A DNA stretch of 64,000 nucleotides from Poa pratensis (taxonomy: Eukaryota > Streptophyta > Magnoliopsida > Poales > Poaceae): NCBI GenBank assembly GCA_947311845.1, contig CAMZMU010000107.1:22376359-22440358 (forward strand), read 5' to 3'. The notes beneath the pieces were generated by a model. That model was not told where the DNA came from. It saw only the letters and a list, made by a program, of their open reading frames with translations, and searched no databases. Made by a program: the position numbers and the translations under genes. Position 1 is the first letter of the stretch. Every line of letters starts with the position of its first letter. Positions 59,557-64,000 of this stretch are shown here, piece by piece.

Positions 59557-59856
59557 TCAAGAACAGAAGTGATCGGCCGACGGCCTCCGCCCTCCGGTTA
59601 GCCGCGCGGGCGCGAACCTGGAGGTGAAGTCGGTCTCGGTCTCGCACTCGCCGAGGACCCCGTCGTCGAAGTTCTGGGCGTAGCTGAGCGCGTCGTAGTT
59701 GAGCCCACGGCCGGCTCCGAGGGCGAACGTCCGGCGGCGGTGCCGGCGAGTCACGCCGAGCGGCCTACGGCTGAGCCGGCTCCACAGCGCCGACACGCAC
59801 CACGACGAGACGCTGCGGCACACGTCCAGCACGGCCAGCACCACCTCTTTTCCCAT
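59557..59856 (-). CDS. 99-residue small protein with YDALSYAQNFDDG motif
   Basis: A single minus-strand exon from ATG 59856 to TGA 59557. A hydrophobic N-terminal stretch (VVLAVLDVCRSVSSWCVSALW) is followed by a very basic patch (RLSRRP, RRHRRRTF) and then LNYDALSYAQNFDDG and a Ser/Arg-rich tail. Short plant proteins with a (Y)DxLSYAxNFD(D/E)G motif near the C-terminus are common and are of unknown function; some respond to stress. The frame is open further upstream to an ATG at 59964, but the Met at 59856 matches the usual length of such proteins. Confidence 0.65.
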   Translation of the reverse strand: MGKEVVLAVLDVCRSVSSWCVSALWSRLSRRPLGVTRRHRRRTFALGAGRGLNYDALSYAQNFDDGVLGECETETDFTSRFAPARLTGGRRPSADHFCS

Positions 59857-60242
59857 TGCCTCCTGCCAAGTGCCAAGCCCTGATGCCTGAGCCGGGAAGA
59901 AGCAGCAGCGCCTAGTGTTGTAACCGCCGGCTCTAGTTTGAAGGAGAGCTAGCAATGTTAGCACGGCGTTTCTGAACGGGGTCTAGATGCAGTGTTGGCA
60001 TAAAAGGCAAAGGTCTTGCTGTGCTTCCAAAAGAGTCACTCTCCAAAATGAAAATAGAAAGAAATATCCTGCCTAGGTGTCAGGAGATGGGGATGAAAAG
60101 CACGCAGATTTTTGTTCGTCAGAGAAAATATCACGCACGGAGACGTAACGAAAATAGTGGCATTTATCTCGTGATGTAACATTTGTGGCATATTCCAGAT
60201 CCTGATTGCTCCAGGTCGGCACAGCGTTGAGAAGGGAAAGGA
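59857..60242. other. Promoter side of the small-protein gene
   Basis: No clear TATA box on the minus strand and no other feature. Confidence 0.35.
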
Positions 60243-61782
60243 CTAGGCGTCCCCCGGGGATCTGGGGAAAAAATCCCCCGGCCCCCTGCTGACACGTGTC
60301 CCCTTATTTTTGTCCAAATCCCGCTTTTGCTGTCGCCGCAGCAAATAATTCCCGCTTTTGCTCCCTATGTAGCAAAAAACGGTTCGCCCAGAAAACAGAA
60401 AAAAGAAAAACTGACTTCGCCGGATACCTCACCGAGACCTCGCCGGACCGCACCGGAGACCTCGCCGGAGATCCCGTAGCAGAAAAAATATGCTATTGTA
60501 GCAAAATCGATTTTCGCCGGAGACATCGACGGAGACCTCGCCGGAGGCATCGTAGCAAATGTTTTGTTCTATTGTAGCAAGACCACAAAACAATAATAGC
60601 AAAAAAATTGTTATATTGTAGCATCGTAGCAAAATTCTTCTGGCGAGGTTCTCCGATAAGACTTATGATGCAAAACAGCAGGACAAATTGTAGCATAAAA
60701 ATTCTTCTTGTAATGCAAAAACATTATGCTATTTTAGCAAAACTATAAAACTATTGCAGCAAAAAAAATGTCTGAGAGCACCGCCCTGCCGCCATGGCAA
60801 CACCGCCACCCCAAGCTGGCAGCATGGCCGACCGTCGTCGGTAGCACCACCTTCCGACGCAGGTAGCATCCCAATCGCCGTAGGTAGCACTACAGTCCAT
60901 GCCTCGCAGCAACGACGACCACCACAAAAAAAGCAACGCCGCCGTACGACGGGAGCAAAGCCGGCCTTCTTCGGGAGCAACGACGCCGTCCGTCGGGAGC
61001 AACGCCGGCCTCCTTCGACAGCACCGGCGCCGTCCGTCGGGAGCACCGCCGCTCGCCCTACGTAGCAACGCCGGTGGGCACGTGTAGCACCGCCGGCCTC
61101 CTTCGGGAGCAACGACGCCATCCGTCGGGAGCAACGCCGGCCTCCTTCGACAGCACCGGCGCCGTTCATCGGGGAGCACCGCCACTCGCCCTACGCAGCA
61201 CCGCCCCCTTTCCATGGGAGCTTCGCCGTCCTCTTTTTGGAGCACCACGAATCGCCCATGGTAGCAGCGTTAAACTGCAGGTAGCATCGTCTACCACCAC
61301 TTGAGGCATGGGCGGCTCCGGCGAGCGGCGCAGCGCGGGATACCGGAGGGCAGCCATGGCTCCATTATCCGGGAGCTCCATGCCCGTGAATGGAGGATGG
61401 GGAGGCGGCGCGCGAGCTCCACGCATCCGTGGAGGGCGCGACAGAGGATGAGGCGGGGATTCATGGAGAGATGGCGGCGGAGATATGGATCCAGGGACGG
61501 TGGTGGGGGGTTCTGGGAGATCGCCGCCGGTGCAGGTGATCTAGATGGGTCGGGGCAGCCAGGCAGCACCGACGTGGTAGGTAGGGCGTGGTCCAGATGC
61601 TGTGATGCTGTGTGGAAGCGGGCAGAGGTAGGAGATGAACGGTGAAGAACGAACGAGATGGGAGGACGTTGGGCGCGGGACCCACCATCACGTCGCGCAC
61701 GAGCGAGACAGTGCGCGCGGGACACGCGTCGAACGGAGGAGGCGGGGGACGCGACGCGCGCGATCCCCCGGGTGATAACTAG
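60243..61782. mobile_element. Putative TIR-like element, GC-rich, with 132-bp tandem repeat
   Basis: The ends (CTAGGCGTCCCCCGGGGATC and, inverted, CTAGTTATCACCCGGGGGATC) are imperfect inverted copies. Inside are many GTAGCA/GGAGCA motifs and a tandem duplication with 132-bp period (60961-61092 and 61093 to about 61200). Open frames here are composition artefacts. No target duplication was found. Confidence 0.55.
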
Positions 61783-61831
61783 ACTTTTCCGTTGAAAAGT
61801 ACATTTCTTTTTCTTGTTTACATATATACTA

Positions 61832-61955
61832 CTCCCTCCGTCCACAAAAGGATATCTCAACCTATCCCAAATTGGCATGTATGTACACACTGGATCATGT
61901 CTAGATACATGTAAATTTGGTCTAGGGTGAGACATCCTTTTGTGGACGGAGGGAG
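61832..61955. mobile_element. Stowaway MITE
   Basis: 124 bp, ends CTCCCTCCGTCCACAAAAGGAT / ATCCTTTTGTGGACGGAGGGAG (perfect), TA at 61830-61831 and 61956-61957. Confidence 0.93.
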
Positions 61956-62574
61956 TACACAAATAGTATAATGGAGCATTTCTATACCGAAAAAATGCTT
62001 ACCGGAGACCGTGGCGCAAACTGGAAACTTCACACGCCGCTTCCGTTTTGTTAGATTTTGGTGAGAAAATTGCACATAACACCACAGTTTGGTGCATTTG
62101 TTGCACAAAAAACAGAATCAAAACACTTGTTGCAGTAAACCATAGTTTTTTGTCTAATCAGTTGCGACCAGTCTAAATAACTGATTTAGAGACTTAATAC
62201 GTATATTACATGTGGGACCATAACTCTGTACCATATATTCCTCTCATACGATACACAGTCTTATTCCTCTCGACCAGCGCGTGACCCACACGAGAAAGGA
62301 TATAGAGAACAAGTTGCAGCCTCGCAGGGAGCCGAGGGGAGCGGGGTGGACAGGAAGGGCATCGTACGGGGGACGGAGATGAGACCCTACCTCCGCCGCG
62401 AGGTCGCTCGATTTTGACCCCAACTCGGTCTCTCCCCTCCCCCCCCCCCCAACCGCCGGGCTGGCCCACCCCAAAGGAGGGCTTAAGCTGCACCGCGTGT
62501 GCCAGTCCCGGCCCTTTTCGCTTATGGATTCTTGTTCGTATTCATTGAACGAGAACTTTGTTTATATTCACTGA
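61956..62574. other. Intergenic, no gene seen
   Basis: Includes a C12 run at 62439-62450. No supported gene. Confidence 0.35.
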
Positions 62575-63200
62575 AGTACTTTTTTTGTGAAAAGTCAAAC
62601 CAATCTATTGATCATCAACAAAGGTACAAAGAATTCCATAAGTAATATAAAATATAAATAAGTTTTCGGACCACCTAGCGACGACTACAAAAACTGAAGC
62701 GAGCTGAAGGCGCGCCGCCGTCCTCACCCCTCCCTCACCGGAGTCGGGTAAGCCTTGTCGTAGTAGAGCTTGTTGTAGTAGACAGACAGGATGTCATGGT
62801 GCTAAGGCCCCCAAGGGACCAGCGCACCAGAGCAGTAACCATCGCCAATGATGACAATCGTACATCGAAAGAGATAGACCTGCAACAACACGGACGAACA
62901 CGAAAACAGACTGGATCCTAGGAGATCCGCCGGACACAGGCCTCCACGCGCGCTCCGCTGGCGCTAGGCGCACCGCCAGAGCGAGAATAGGACGGGGAGG
63001 ACCTTATTCTGACTTCAAGATGTATCCGCCGCCTCACCATCTTAAAGAAGACACTCTGAACAAACGACGGAAACCATCTAGCCGGCGAGAGGCCGTGATC
63101 CGCCACACCTCCAAGGACCTAAGGCCACCGGAGAAGGAGCAGATCGATGGCGTCGTCAACGAGGGGGGCACAACCCTAGATGGGTTTTAGGATTGCCTCG
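62575..63200 (-). mobile_element. Probable retroposon-type dispersed repeat
   Basis: A T-run at 62580-62586 followed by GTGAAAAGTCAAACCAAT and a GC-rich body (ACCACCTAGCGACGACTAC, GGACCAGCGCACCAGA) looks like a common Triticeae repeat with an A-tail on the minus strand. Class not settled; right end approximate. Confidence 0.4.
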
Positions 63201-63908
63201 TCTCCTGCCTCACGTACGTACCGAGCTTCATTTCATTGAAGCACTTGTTGACATGAGAATAGGGGGTGTCCCTAGGTCAGTGATTGGGATGGAAGTTTGC
63301 GAGCGTATGTACGTGGGCCTTATGTGAAGATCGACATACAACGATAAAGTTGAAATATTGTCATTTTTAAATAGGTTTCAATCGTATTGTGTTTCGCAAA
63401 AAAAAAGGGTTTTAGTCAGCCAGGTGGAATGTGACCTAGTCCTATGTTTGGAGTGACGATGATGAAAGTGTCTCGACGAATGGATCCGATGATTTAGCCC
63501 CTAGAAGCTTCCCTTCTCTCTCGACAACATCCGGACCTGCAGTTTGGGGGCCAAATTTGGCAACCCCGGTTGGAGATGGTCTAAAATCCCATAGGTTGTA
63601 CTAGGAATCATAATCTGGTTGGCCGAAGACTGAAGTGAATTTATGCCAGCATTTCCATTTCAATGTTACGCAACGTGGGGTGCAGAGTCCTCTTCCGTTT
63701 CTTCCACATGTGAAGCTTGACAATGGAACTCGTGGCCCAAACAAGCCGCCTCAAATCTCGCCTACCGTTGCTATATTAGGCGTATCCACCCCGCAGACAC
63801 AAGTTTAGGACCCAAAGCAATCTCTAGTATGTGATCGGGAAGAACCATATGCACATTTTTCTTGGATCCCTTGGCCTCTTCCTCCGCAGCATTTTTGCTT
63901 CTTCTCCA
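63201..63908. other. Upstream region of the right-edge gene
   Basis: A TATA-like CTATATTAG lies near 63771. GGTTGGAGATGGTCT near 63570 is the style of a MITE end. No gene seen. Confidence 0.35.
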
Positions 63909-64000
63909 ATGGATTACCCGGAGCGCTTAGCCGTCCTCCTCCTGGCCTCACTGCTGGCCGTCGTCGTTGCGCACAACGACACGGGCGAACACAAGAACTA
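63909..64000 (+). CDS. Secreted protein, N-terminal fragment (cut by window edge)
   Basis: ATG at 63909 opens a frame of 30 codons to the window end. After MDYPER comes a strongly hydrophobic leucine/valine core ending AVVVA, a classic signal peptide with likely cleavage before HNDTGEHKNY. The KNY start of the mature part recalls the propeptide of plant subtilases, but too little is present to be sure. Confidence 0.6.
   Translation, partial: MDYPERLAVLLLASLLAVVVAHNDTGEHKN

Noticed and set aside
60729..61248. Long frames on both strands with cysteine- and arginine-rich repeats
   Set aside because: They come from tandem GC-rich repeats with few stops, not a gene.
1..64000. CRISPR arrays, bacterial operons, rRNA or complete tRNA genes
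   Set aside because: None seen. The only tRNA-like boxes are in the two SINEs. The gene structure is eukaryotic throughout.

Overview
The window is nuclear DNA from a grass, most likely one of the Triticeae (wheat, Aegilops or barley type). The genes are rich in GT-AG introns with grass-like GC-rich first exons. The spaces between them hold Ty1-copia and other LTR elements, LINE relics, tRNA-derived SINEs, Stowaway MITEs with TA duplications, hAT MITEs with 8-bp duplications, and a Helitron relic. The genus is inferred from the repeat types, not proven.

Layout. 1-13319 is almost wholly retrotransposon: a Ty1-copia element with about 1.14-kb LTRs, broken gag and pol, and a long extra ORF after pol. 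Its 3' LTR is split by a 1.6-kb solo LTR of another family. The element sits in an antisense LINE relic (about 13320-14330). From 15.9 kb a gene island begins: a thioredoxin/glutathione peroxidase of the PHGPX type (+, 15881-18036, six exons), then tripeptidyl peptidase II (+, 19042-34566, 34 exons, 1298 codons, no frame error), then an SPT2-type chromatin protein (-, 35570-38169, nine coding exons) lying tail-to-tail with TPP2. 39-47 kb is repeat-rich: a Helitron helicase relic with a SINE nested in it, AT-rich degenerate repeats, a 0.3-kb tandem duplication and an 860-bp hAT element that appears to carry captured GC-rich gene sequence. From 47.5 kb come a small gene of unknown function (-, 47460-50852), a C2-domain protein (+, 51840-52664), a mitochondrial-carrier-family protein with a long N-terminal extension (+, 55024-58406), a 99-residue grass-type small protein (-, 59557-59856), a 1.5-kb TIR-like element, and at the right edge the first 30 codons of a secreted protein (+, 63909-64000).

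The genes are ordinary single-copy housekeeping or stress genes and do not form a pathway. The points most worth a second look are: (a) the copia element's extra ORF, which becomes a clean 472-codon ATG-initiated gene if one well-formed intron is removed, and whose upstream spacer looks like a diverged copy of the LTR promoter with the same CCGG-palindrome arrays; (b) a polypurine tract in front of the first LTR, which implies a tandem or recombinant array; (c) apparent single-base losses at short homopolymers in several otherwise well-formed genes, always of the same sign; (d) a GPX promoter whose TATA box is so near the first ATG that start choice should set organelle versus cytosol targeting.

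All exon coordinates were read by eye from splice consensus plus reading frame. No database was searched.
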